DNA from: DAIMZM01 sp036733985
GTDB taxonomy: Bacteria; Bacillota; Dehalobacteriia; UBA4068
Reading direction: 5' to 3'
Assembly: GCA_036733985.1 (NCBI GenBank)
Contig: DAIMZM010000074.1
Span: forward strand, 1-12,579
Length of the DNA: 12,579 bases
The notes under the pieces were generated by a model, which ran no database searches, had not been told where the DNA came from, and saw only the letters and a list, made by a program, of their open reading frames with translations. Positions 1-5,963 of the stretch are shown here, piece after piece; the stretch's first letter is position 1, and every line of letters begins with the position of its first letter. A program made the position numbers and the translations under genes.

Positions 1-1
1 C

Positions 2-1126
2 AGCTATTTAAACGAAAACGTTGAGAGCGCTTCCGCGGCCGTGCGGGACATGACCAAAAGCTATCAGCCGGATATCGTCGTGGTGGGCCCGGGCTTTAAT
101 GCCGGCCGCTACGGCATGGCTTGCGGCATGGTAGCCCAATTGGTGGACGAGAACCTGGGCATCCCGGTGGTGGGCGGCCTCTATATCGAAAACCCCGGCC
201 TGGAGATTTATAAGCGTCACGGCTACTTTGTGGAAGTCGGCAATTCCGCCGCCTCCATGCGCCAGGCCATCCCGGCCATGACCGCCATTGTCAAGAAACT
301 GATTGCTGGTGAAGAGATCACAGAAGGTTATGTGAAAAAGGGCCTGCGGTCCAACTATTTCGCTGAGGAGCGGGGCTCCAAGCGGGCCGTGCGCCTGCTG
401 GTGAAGAAGATCGCCGGCGAAGCGTTCGAAACCGAATACCCCATGCCCGTCTTTGACCGGGTAGATCCCATGCCCGCCATTGTCGATATTACCAAGGCCA
501 GGATCGCCCTGGTCTCCTCCGGCGGCCCGGTGCCCAAGGGCAACCCGGATCATATCGAATCCTCCAGCGCTTCCAAGTATGGCAAATACAGCCTGAAGGA
601 CATCGACGATTTCACTCCGGAAAACGGCGAGACCGCCCATGGCGGTTACGATCCCGTGTATGCCAACCAGGACCTGGACCGTGTCCTGCCCGTGGACGTG
701 ATCAAGGAAATGGTGCAAGCCGGCGAGATCGGTTCGCTCCATGACTATTGGTACGCCACCGTGGGCAACGGCACCTCTGTGGCTAATTCAAAAGCTTATG
801 CCGCGGCGATCGCCAAGGATCTTATTGCCGACCATGTGGACGCGGTGATCCTCACCTCCACGTGAGGCACCTGCACACGTTGCGGTGCAACGATGGTTAA
901 AGAAATTGAACGGCATGGCTTACCTGTGGTGCATATGTGCACCGTGGTGCCGATCTCCCTGACCGTAGGCGCCAACCGGATCGTGCCCACTGTGGCCATT
1001 CCCTATCCGCTGGGCAATCCGGCTCTTGAGCCGAAGGATGAAAAAGAACTCCGGCGCAAGCTGGTTAGAAAAGCGCTGAAGGCCCTTTCCACAGAAGTGA
1101 CAGACCAGACAGTCTTTAAAGACTGA
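2..1126 (+). CDS. grdB: Glycine/betaine/sarcosine reductase component B, selenoprotein subunit (5' partial, in-frame UGA = Sec)
   Basis: This is the substrate-specific selenoprotein subunit of the clostridial amino-acid reductase. It binds the amine substrate and passes the carboxymethyl group to selenoprotein A (GrdA). The frame is open from base 2 and has no start codon, so roughly 60 N-terminal residues lie outside the window (family length is about 435). The frame meets TGA at 863-865 and continues without a shift to the stop at 1124-1126. Around the TGA the protein reads STUGTCTRCGATMVKEIER, which is the conserved U-x-x-C-x-x-C redox motif of GrdB/GrdF/GrdH. The stretch after it (HMCTVVPISLTVGANR, then PYPLGNPAL) is typical of the family. 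It must therefore be annotated as one gene and not as two ORFs. Being followed directly by grdC and grdD favours the glycine enzyme (grdB), but the betaine (grdH) and sarcosine (grdF) paralogues are very similar and cannot be excluded. Confidence 0.95.
878..892 (+). promoter_or_regulatory. Bacterial SECIS hairpin of grdB
   Basis: A perfect 6-bp stem, CGTTGC (878-883) with GCAACG (887-892), closes a GGT loop at 884-886. The loop lies 18 nt after the UGA at 863-865. Bacterial SECIS elements sit inside the coding region just downstream of the UGA and present a small apical loop with an early G for SelB binding; the E. coli fdhF loop also begins GGU. A competing fold exists (GCACC 867-871 with GGTGC 884-888), so the exact structure is inferred. 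Confidence 0.7.
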
Positions 1127-1147
1127 TTTAAGCGAGCGGTTTACCCT

Positions 1148-1175
1148 GGAGCCGGGGGCCTCATTCCCCGGCTCC
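1148..1175 (+). other. Intercistronic hairpin between grdB and grdC
   Basis: GGAGCCGGGG (1148-1157) pairs with CCCCGGCTCC (1166-1175) around an 8-nt loop, giving a perfect 10-bp GC-rich stem 22 nt after the grdB stop. No U-run follows, so it is unlikely to be a simple terminator; mRNA processing, stabilisation or partial attenuation is more plausible. Between it and grdC is a strikingly AT-only stretch (about 1217-1242) directly before the grdC ribosome site. Confidence 0.55.
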
Positions 1176-1262
1176 ATCTCAAATTGGCAACAATGGTTCG
1201 GCTTTAGCCCGGCCTTGATTTTTAAATTTAAAATTTTTTTAACCAGGAAAGGAGCTTATCTC

Positions 1263-2807
1263 ATGAGCTTTCCCGTATTGAAAGGGGCGGCGTACGCGCT
1301 TATTCAGGCCAATGATATGGTGGTCCACCAAGGCACTACCCAGCTAACCGAAATGCGCAATAACCCGGACTCCGAACATTTGAAGGTTATCCGTGAGCAT
1401 CTGCGCAGTTTTGAGGAGGCGGTGGCCTATCCGCCCAACCAGGTCTATATCGGCAATTTACGGCCCAAGGATTTGGACAATATCCCCCGCCCCTGGTATC
1501 AGAATCCGCTGGCAGAGGCGGTTCCTGAAGGCAAGCATGGCGAGATCATGCCCCTGGACGCGTTTTACGGCCTGATGAAGGCGGTGGACGTCTTTGACCT
1601 GGTAATCCTGGAGGAAAGCTTTCAACGGGGCGTCGCGGAGAAGCTCTCCCAGCATCAGGTGGCGGGCGGCTGGAAGTGTCTGGAAAAGCTGCAAAAGGGC
1701 CATGGCGAACAGGCGGTCATCGACGGGCTGGTCAAAGACCATAAGGCTGAGCCTATGTATTTTGCGGATCAGCTGATCGGCTGCGTGAAAAAAGCTCATG
1801 AGTTCGATTCCGCCCTCAGCGAACATGTGATGTTTGAAAACTTGGTCAGCAAGGCCTCGGCAGCCTTTGCCCTGGGCCAGCTTTTGCAGAAAACCGACCT
1901 TAAAGCTGAAGAAATCGAGTATATCATTGAATGCTCGGAAGAAGCCTGCGGCGATATGAACCAGCGGGGCGGCGGCAACTTTGCCAAAGCTATCGGCGAG
2001 ATCTGCGGCTGCGTCAACGCCACCGGCTCCGATACCAGAAGCTTCTGCGCCGGCCCGGCTCATGCTTTGGTGGAAGCCGCGGCCCTGGTACAGGCCGGTA
2101 TCTATAAACATGTGGCAGTGGTGGCCGGCGGCGCTTCGGCAAAGCTGGGCATGAATTCAAAAGACCATGTGAAAAAGGGCCTGCCGGTGCTGGAAGATAT
2201 GCTGGGCGGCTTTGCCGTGCATATCGGTGAAAACGACGGCGTTTCGCCAATCATCCGCACCGATATCGTCGGCCGCCATACCATTGGCAGCGGCGCTTCG
2301 CCCCAGGCGGTGATGCAGGCCATTGTGGCCAACCCCCTGGACAAGGCCGGGGTTAAGCTGAAGGATATCGATACTTTCTCCGTGGAAATGCAGAACCCGG
2401 AGATCACCGAGCCTGCCGGCGCCGGCGACGTGCCCAAGGCTAATTACAAGATGATCGCCGCCCTGGGCGTGATGCGCAAAGATTTTGAAAAGAGCGAGCT
2501 CAACGACGTGGTAGCCCGCATCAGCATGCCGGGCTACGCCCCCACCCAGGGTCATATCCCCTCCGGCGTGCCCTTCCTGGCCCATTGCAAGGATATGATG
2601 GACGAGGGCCTGCTGAACCGGGTGATGATCGTGGGCAAAGGCAGCCTGTTTTTAGGCAGGCTGACCAATCTCTTTGACGGCGTTTCCTTCATCATTGAAA
2701 AGAACAGCGGCAAAATTGAGGAAGCGGCCGCTGTCAGCAAAGACGCGATACGCGGCATGATCGCCGAAGCCATGTCGGCCTTTGCCAAGCAGCTGCAGTC
2801 CGAATAG
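1263..2807 (+). CDS. grdC: Glycine/sarcosine/betaine reductase component C, beta subunit
   Basis: Together with GrdD this forms protein C of the reductase, which takes the Se-carboxymethyl group from GrdA as an acetyl thioester and releases acetyl phosphate for ATP synthesis in the cytoplasm. The 514-residue product matches GrdC in length and sequence throughout, for example the N-terminal FPVLKGAAYALIQANDM and the central SFCAGPAHALVEAA with Cys262. The family resembles beta-ketoacyl-ACP synthase III (FabH), and the Cys-containing central region and later Gly-rich segments fit that fold. The start at 1263 is chosen because AAAGGAG (1248-1254) lies 8 nt before it; a longer upstream frame from 1215 would read through the AT-rich leader. 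It is followed by grdD after 10 nt, so the two are probably translated together. Confidence 0.95.
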   Translation: MSFPVLKGAAYALIQANDMVVHQGTTQLTEMRNNPDSEHLKVIREHLRSFEEAVAYPPNQVYIGNLRPKDLDNIPRPWYQNPLAEAVPEGKHGEIMPLDAFYGLMKAVDVFDLVILEESFQRGVAEKLSQHQVAGGWKCLEKLQKGHGEQAVIDGLVKDHKAEPMYFADQLIGCVKKAHEFDSALSEHVMFENLVSKASAAFALGQLLQKTDLKAEEIEYIIECSEEACGDMNQRGGGNFAKAIGEICGCVNATGSDTRSFCAGPAHALVEAAALVQAGIYKHVAVVAGGASAKLGMNSKDHVKKGLPVLEDMLGGFAVHIGENDGVSPIIRTDIVGRHTIGSGASPQAVMQAIVANPLDKAGVKLKDIDTFSVEMQNPEITEPAGAGDVPKANYKMIAALGVMRKDFEKSELNDVVARISMPGYAPTQGHIPSGVPFLAHCKDMMDEGLLNRVMIVGKGSLFLGRLTNLFDGVSFIIEKNSGKIEEAAAVSKDAIRGMIAEAMSAFAKQLQSE

Positions 2808-2817
2808 GGGTGGCTTT

Positions 2818-3975
2818 ATGGATAATGTAAACCGGGTAATCGCAGAGGTATTTGAGGAAATTTCCCAGGGGCTGATCACCAACAGCTTTGGCAAACGGAT
2901 CCGGGTGGGCCTGACCATGGCCGGCAGCGAGCATGGCGAACAGGAAATGCTCAAAGGCGCTGAGCAGGCCCAGGCCCAGGATCCTTCCCTGGAAGTTATT
3001 GTCATCGGCCAAAAGGCTGAGACAAATTTGCAGCTGATTGAAACGGATTGCGCCAAAGCCGCCCACGAAATCATGGACGCCATGCTGCTGGACGGCAGGC
3101 TGGACGCGGCGGTGACTATGCATTATAGCTTCCCCATCGGCGTTTCCACCGTGGGCCGGGTGATCACCCCCGGCTTTGGCCGAAAGATGCTGATCGCCAA
3201 TACCACCGGCACATCGGATACGGAGCGGATTTCCGCCCTGCTTAAAAATACCATTTCCGCCATTGCCGTGGCCAAGGCCTGCGGCAATCCCCGGCCCCGG
3301 GTGGGCATCCTGAACGTGGACGGCGCCCGCCAGCTGGAGCGGGCCCTGGTCAAGCTGCAGGAAAACGGCTATGAGATCTGCTTCACTGAGAGCGAAAGGG
3401 CTGACGGCGGCGTGGTGATGCGGGGCAATGATCTGCTCCAGGGCGTGCCGGATATCATGGTCATGGACAGCCTGACCGGCAACGTGATCATCAAGGTCAT
3501 GTCCGCCTATGCCACCGGCGGCAGCTACGAGGCCTTAGGCGACGGCTACGGCCCTGGCGTGGGCGAGGGCTATGACCGGATCATCAACATCATTTCCCGG
3601 GCCTCAGGCGCGCCCGTAGTGGCCGGCGCCATCAGCTTTGCCGGTGCTTGCGCCAGGGGCAATTTACTCAAGCTGGCGGATCAGGAATTCCAGGCCGCGA
3701 AAAGGGCGGGGCTGAATACCCTGCTGGAAGGCTTTGCCAAAGCCAATGAAGGCAAAAAGGACAGCGCGGACGAAGTCAAAGCGCCGCCGGAGAAAGTGGT
3801 GACCGAGGAAATCCCCGGCGTGGAGATCCTGGCCCTGGAAGACGCGGTGCAGGTCTTATGGAAAAAGGGTATCTTTGCCAGCAGCGGCATGGGCTGCACC
3901 GGGCCCATCATTTTAGTGGCGCCGGAGGACAAAGTGAGCGCCCTGGCAGCCCTTAAGGAAGCGGAATACCTGTAA
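2818..3975 (+). CDS. grdD: Glycine/sarcosine/betaine reductase component C, alpha subunit (acetyl phosphate-forming)
   Basis: GrdD carries out the last step of protein C, phosphorolysis of the acetyl-cysteine intermediate to acetyl phosphate. The product is 385 residues, the usual length, and is related to the phosphate acyltransferase PlsX. In Eubacterium acidaminophilum GrdD, Cys359 is the active-site thiol; here Cys360 sits in the matching C-terminal motif GMGCTGP (codon at 3895-3897), so the enzyme looks intact. The ATG at 2818 is chosen because AGGGG overlaps the grdC stop (2805-2807) 7 nt upstream; an earlier ATG at 2782 lies inside grdC. It is the last protein-coding gene of the grd operon in this window. 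Confidence 0.95.
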   Translation: MDNVNRVIAEVFEEISQGLITNSFGKRIRVGLTMAGSEHGEQEMLKGAEQAQAQDPSLEVIVIGQKAETNLQLIETDCAKAAHEIMDAMLLDGRLDAAVTMHYSFPIGVSTVGRVITPGFGRKMLIANTTGTSDTERISALLKNTISAIAVAKACGNPRPRVGILNVDGARQLERALVKLQENGYEICFTESERADGGVVMRGNDLLQGVPDIMVMDSLTGNVIIKVMSAYATGGSYEALGDGYGPGVGEGYDRIINIISRASGAPVVAGAISFAGACARGNLLKLADQEFQAAKRAGLNTLLEGFAKANEGKKDSADEVKAPPEKVVTEEIPGVEILALEDAVQVLWKKGIFASSGMGCTGPIILVAPEDKVSALAALKEAEYL

Positions 3976-4001
3976 AGTCCTGCCCTGCCTGGCAAATGCG
4001 G

Positions 4002-4038
4002 TGCGCTTGCGCCAAGAATGATTCAGGGCGTAAGCGCA
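4002..4038 (+). other. Hairpin downstream of grdD
   Basis: TGCGCTTGCGCC (4002-4013) pairs with GGCGTAAGCGCA (4027-4038), 12 bp including one G-U pair, with a 13-nt loop. It starts 27 nt after the grdD stop and could protect or end the grd mRNA. There is no U-run after it, so termination here would be non-canonical or incomplete, and some transcripts may run on into selC. Confidence 0.5.
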
Positions 4039-4053
4039 TGCGGCAAAAAGCAA

Positions 4054-4082
4054 TTGCTTATTCCGGCCCTATGTGCTAAAAT
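4054..4082 (+). promoter_or_regulatory. Sigma-A-type promoter of selC
   Basis: The -35 box TTGCTT (4054-4059) and -10 box TAAAAT (4077-4082) are separated by an ideal 17 bp. Transcription would start near 4088-4090, that is, at or within a base or two of the mature tRNA 5' end, so the precursor may have almost no 5' leader. Confidence 0.65.
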
Positions 4083-4087
4083 ATTGT

Positions 4088-4183
4088 GGGGGTAGATGGG
4101 CGCTGGTGTTCCCTACGGTCTTCAAAACCGGTAAGAGCGGTTAGACCCGCTTTGGTGGGTTCGATTCCCACATACCCTCGCCA
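4088..4183 (+). tRNA. selC: tRNA-Sec (anticodon UCA)
   Basis: The gene encodes the selenocysteine tRNA that is charged with serine, converted by SelA with selenophosphate and delivered to UGA by SelB. The 96-nt sequence shows the anticodon loop CTTCAAA (4120-4126) with anticodon TCA at 4122-4124, a T arm GTGGG/CCCAC around TTCGATT (4155-4171), and a long variable arm (4134-4140 with 4147-4153, 7 bp). The acceptor region is 8 nt on each side (4088-4095 with 4172-4179, one G-U and one weak closing pair). Discriminator G4180 is followed by an encoded CCA. The 8-nt acceptor arm, long extra arm and UCA anticodon are diagnostic of bacterial tRNA-Sec. It lies directly after the selenoprotein operon it serves. 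Confidence 0.95.
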
Positions 4184-4187
4184 AACG

Positions 4188-4230
4188 AAAACCCTTGCGT
4201 TACCGGGAAATCCGGCAGCGCAAGGGTTTT
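4188..4230. terminator. Bidirectional terminator between selC and the MerR/TipAS gene
   Basis: AAAACCCTTGCG (4188-4199) pairs perfectly over 12 bp with CGCAAGGGTTTT (4219-4230); the loop contains a further CCGG/CCGG mini-stem. T-rich sequence follows on the + strand, and the minus strand reads TTTT at its exit, so it can end both selC and the convergent gene at 4257-5012. Confidence 0.85.
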
Positions 4231-4256
4231 GCTTTACCCTGGCAAAGGTGGGCGGA

Positions 4257-5012
4257 TTATTTGCAGTAAACCATGATCGCGTCCCGCAGGAACAAGGCGC
4301 AGCCAGGGGCGATGCTGTCATAATACTTGGCGAAGCGGGGATCGTCCACATACATCTGGGCCAGGTTTTGATGATACTCCCGGGTATAGCCGTCATAATA
4401 ACGGCACAGCCATTCCTGATGCAGGGCGCAGGCTTTCTGCGCCAGGGGGCCTGCCGGGTCGCCCAGTTCAAAGGCTGCTTTCAGCGTCTCCATGACGGCC
4501 AGGGACAGCTTTTCCACCTCAGCGTAGGCTTCCCTGCCCATAGCCCGTACCTTGGCGTTTCCTTGGTCAACAGCCGCATCTCCGTATTTGGCACGGATTT
4601 CAGCGCCGTATTGTTTTTCATTGGCGTCCACCAGTTGTTGTCCGAACCCGTCAAATTTTTCTTTATCAGCCATCATTGTGCCTCCTTTGATTGATTTCAG
4701 GGTTTTTTTTACATTAGCGATCAGTGCGTCAACCTGCCCGCGTTTGGCAATCAGAGCCTCCAGATACTGTTCAAGGGTTGCGGTACGGTCAAAATCCGCT
4801 GCGGAGAGCAGCTGTTTGATGTTGGCCAGCGGCATCCCTAATTCCCGGTAAAAGAGGATTTGCTGCAGCTGGTCAACCTGGGCCGGCCCGTAGACGCGGT
4901 AGCCGTTGGCCGTGACCCGGGCCGGCGGCAGCAGGCCGAACCGGTCATAGTAACGCAGCGTCCGCGGGCTGACCCCGGCTAATGCCGCCAGCTTATTGAC
5001 GGTGTATTCCAT
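4257..5012 (-). CDS. MerR-family regulator with TipAS ligand-binding domain
   Basis: The 251-residue protein has the TipAL/Mta/SkgA architecture. A MerR winged-helix domain fills about residues 1-75 (KLAALAGVSPRTLRYYDRFG, with the family's RTLRYYD motif and the GYRVY wing), followed by a dimerising helix to about 110. An all-helical TipAS domain follows from 113 to the end (FDGFGQQ near its start, YDGYTREYH near the C-terminus). Proteins of this type bind large peptide antibiotics or other hydrophobic drugs through the TipAS domain and activate their own and efflux genes by untwisting promoters with long spacers. No exporter gene lies next to it here. The ATG at 5010-5012 is preceded by GGGGG at 5020-5024. 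Length matches Bacillus Mta (about 257). The specific ligand cannot be read from sequence. Confidence 0.93.
   Translation of the reverse strand: MEYTVNKLAALAGVSPRTLRYYDRFGLLPPARVTANGYRVYGPAQVDQLQQILFYRELGMPLANIKQLLSAADFDRTATLEQYLEALIAKRGQVDALIANVKKTLKSIKGGTMMADKEKFDGFGQQLVDANEKQYGAEIRAKYGDAAVDQGNAKVRAMGREAYAEVEKLSLAVMETLKAAFELGDPAGPLAQKACALHQEWLCRYYDGYTREYHQNLAQMYVDDPRFAKYYDSIAPGCALFLRDAIMVYCK
4671..4688 (-). promoter_or_regulatory. Internal ribosome site and tandem ATG starting the TipAS domain alone
   Basis: Inside the MerR/TipAS gene the minus strand carries AAAGGAGG (4688-4681), then CACA and two in-frame ATG codons (4676-4674 and 4673-4671). They lie at Met113/Met114, exactly at the junction between the DNA-binding half and the TipAS domain. 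Starting here would give a 138-139 residue ligand-binding protein without DNA-binding domain. In Streptomyces lividans, tipA makes the short form TipAS (144 residues) from an internal start of just this kind. Confidence 0.65.
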
Positions 5013-5032
5013 TCTTTCACCCCCTGGCTTTT

Positions 5033-5063
5033 ATCATAAACCATGACGTTACGTCAATGTCAA
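5033..5063 (-). promoter_or_regulatory. MerR-type promoter and operator of the MerR/TipAS gene
   Basis: Read on the minus strand: -35 TTGACA (5063-5058), a 19-bp spacer, then -10 TATGAT (5038-5033). The spacer contains a perfect 13-bp palindrome TGACGTAACGTCA (5044-5056). The over-long 19-bp spacer with a dyad between the boxes is the hallmark of MerR-activated promoters, which points to autoregulation. The start of transcription would be about 14 nt before the ATG, just upstream of the ribosome site. Confidence 0.85.
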
Positions 5064-5118
5064 GAGGTTTTGCCCTATTATTTTATGGCGGCAGCGATTA
5101 CACCGCATAAACATCGGC

Positions 5119-5144
5119 AAAAAGGACGCCTGAAAGGCGTCCTT
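5119..5144 (-). terminator. Terminator of the DUF11/Cys-rich operon
   Basis: On the minus strand AAGGACGCC (5144-5136) pairs with GGCGTCCTT (5130-5122) around TTTCA, and a run of T continues to 5119. The 9-bp stem with U-run is a standard intrinsic terminator. It lies about 70 bases after the stop of the cysteine-rich ORF, which supports transcription running through that ORF. Confidence 0.8.
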
Positions 5145-5170
5145 CAGCATCTTTCACTAGAATTGTAGCT

Positions 5171-5199
5171 CAGCCGGTGCAGAAGGCCGCCGCCGGCTG
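5171..5199. other. Imperfect hairpin upstream of the 5119-5144 terminator
   Basis: CAGCCGG (5171-5177) and CCGGCTG (5193-5199) form a 7-bp stem with a 15-nt loop. TTTT at 5203-5206 follows on the + strand, so it could act weakly as a terminator in that direction; otherwise its role is unknown. Confidence 0.35.
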
Positions 5200-5212
5200 A
5201 TGTTTTACCGCC

Positions 5213-5446
5213 TTAATAGCGGCAGGGACAAAGGGGCGCCGTCATGCAGACATTAGTCGCCAGATCTGGTACGGTACACACCATATTGCTGCAAATATAT
5301 TGCCCGCCATAAATCACATAGGACCGGCTGCATACGCGGCAACAGCAACAGCAGCTACAACAGCAGCAGCAGCAGCAGCTACAACAGCAGCGGCAACAGC
5401 AACAGCAGCAACAGCAGCGGCAATACTTAAACGTCACCGCCCACAA
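5213..5446 (-). CDS. Cysteine-saturated small protein, possible spore-surface protein (hypothetical)
   Basis: This frame gives up to 77 residues of which 30 are cysteine. After a short lead come 29 codons (5422-5336) that are 24 Cys interrupted by Arg or Ser, then a normal-looking tail (SYVIYGGQYICSNMVC and more) with six further Cys. I know no named family for it. The frame overlaps the end of the DUF11 gene by 20 bases. Possible starts are TTG (5446-5444) or GTG (5437-5435); GGCGGTGA just upstream of the DUF11 stop could act as a ribosome site for reinitiation or stimulate a +1 shift into this frame. TGC and TGT alternate irregularly and a terminator follows the stop, as for an expressed gene. 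Cysteine-rich coat proteins cross-link through disulphides, and the sigma-K-like promoter upstream fits that. However, the other two frames across the repeat are also low-complexity (Leu or Ala/Val), so a non-coding repeat is possible. Confidence 0.45.
   Translation of the reverse strand: MWAVTFKYCRCCCCCCCCRCCCSCCCCCCCSCCCCCRVCSRSYVIYGGQYICSNMVCTVPDLATNVCMTAPLCPCRY
5336..5422. repeat. Degenerate trinucleotide (CAG/CAA, i.e. TGC/TGT) repeat
   Basis: Eighty-seven bases consist almost only of CAG and CAA triplets on the + strand (TGC/TGT on the minus strand), broken at intervals by CGG/GCG- and CTA-containing units. The interruptions fall at about every 4 to 9 triplets. Such tracts can slip during replication, so the length may vary among strains. 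Confidence 0.8.
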
Positions 5447-5807
5447 CCGTAACTTGAAAGGTGATCGTCAGGTCGTCTTCCGCAGCCACACTGGCTATAG
5501 TGTAGGTTATAATATCGTTCTCGATGGTGGGGGTGGCCGGCAGGCCGTCTACCTCAAAGGAATTAGCCACATAGGTGGTACCCGCCGGGATGGGATCGGA
5601 GAAAGGCAGGTCCGTAAAGGCGATCTGGCTTGGGTTGGTGATGATTACCGTATATGTCAGGACATCGCCAATAGACGCCTGGGCTTCATCCACGGTTTTC
5701 TCAATCAGAGGCGGAAGCAGCAGTAAAGTTTCTGCCGGCAGGCTGGAAATGGGATCGCCGTCATAGGTAACGCTGGCGATATTTTGGACCTTGTTAATTA
5801 ATGCCAT
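5427..5807 (-). CDS. DUF11 domain surface protein (single repeat)
   Basis: The 126-residue protein has a short N-terminal region (MALINKVQNIASVTYDG) and then one complete DUF11 repeat from about residue 30 to the end. That domain is an immunoglobulin-like fold recognised by VDEAQASIGDVLTYTVIITN, LPFSDPIPAGTTYV and the ending ITFQVTVVGG. DUF11 repeats occur in cell-wall, S-layer-like and spore-surface proteins of Firmicutes. There is no clear signal peptide or anchor, which is more in line with a protein deposited on spores from the mother cell than with secretion. The ATG at 5807 is chosen over the one at 5813 because GGTGA lies 6 nt before it and would overlap the other. The stop overlaps the cysteine-rich ORF, and a sigma-K-like promoter lies about 30 bases upstream. 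Confidence 0.85.
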   Translation of the reverse strand: MALINKVQNIASVTYDGDPISSLPAETLLLLPPLIEKTVDEAQASIGDVLTYTVIITNPSQIAFTDLPFSDPIPAGTTYVANSFEVDGLPATPTIENDIITYTIASVAAEDDLTITFQVTVVGGDV

Positions 5808-5838
5808 ATTCATTCACCACTTTCAGGTTGGTCTACCA

Positions 5839-5867
5839 TAATATATGAGCTTGACCCAAAAATGGTG
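5839..5867 (-). promoter_or_regulatory. Sigma-K-like (mother-cell sporulation) promoter of the DUF11 operon
   Basis: On the minus strand CACC (5867-5864), a 16-bp spacer and CATATATTA (5847-5839) match the sigma-K consensus mACm-N16-CATAnnnTA at every defined base. The predicted start leaves a leader of about 25 nt carrying the DUF11 ribosome site. No comparable sigma-A promoter is visible. The match is by eye from the Bacillus consensus. Confidence 0.6.
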
Positions 5868-5963
5868 ACAGTTGAAAGATCTGCGGTATATGGCCTTCCG
5901 CCATGATCCGTAAAGCTTCAAGCAGCCCGACCCACCCTCACCGGAATGCCAACCGATATGCGG

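Noticed and set aside
8..742. Long minus-strand ORF opposite grdB
   Set aside because: It mirrors the codons of the clearly homologous + strand selenoprotein gene and has no family resemblance; the same holds for other antisense ORFs such as 1458-2111, 2157-2585, 2734-3123 and 9787-10200.
893..1126. Separate small gene after the TGA, starting at ATG 893
   Set aside because: Its sequence is the conserved C-terminal part of GrdB in the same frame as the upstream portion, so the TGA is a selenocysteine codon.
1184..1202. Possible sigma-54 promoter (TGGCAA ... GGTTCG) before grdC
   Set aside because: The GC element of the -12 box is wrong and the spacing does not fit TGGCAC-N5-TTGC.
4086..4694. 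Plus-strand ORF of 202 codons
   Set aside because: It runs through the whole selC tRNA and the terminator and then lies antisense to the MerR/TipAS gene; no protein family is recognisable.
5336..5422. CRISPR-like or tandem array appearance
   Set aside because: There are no unique spacers and no repeat unit longer than three bases; it is a degenerate triplet tract.
5850..5960. Possible insertion-sequence end (GACCCAAAAATGGTGACAG)
   Set aside because: It vaguely recalls transposon ends, but there is no transposase fragment, terminal repeat pair or target duplication, and the stretch is accounted for in part by the sigma-K-like promoter.
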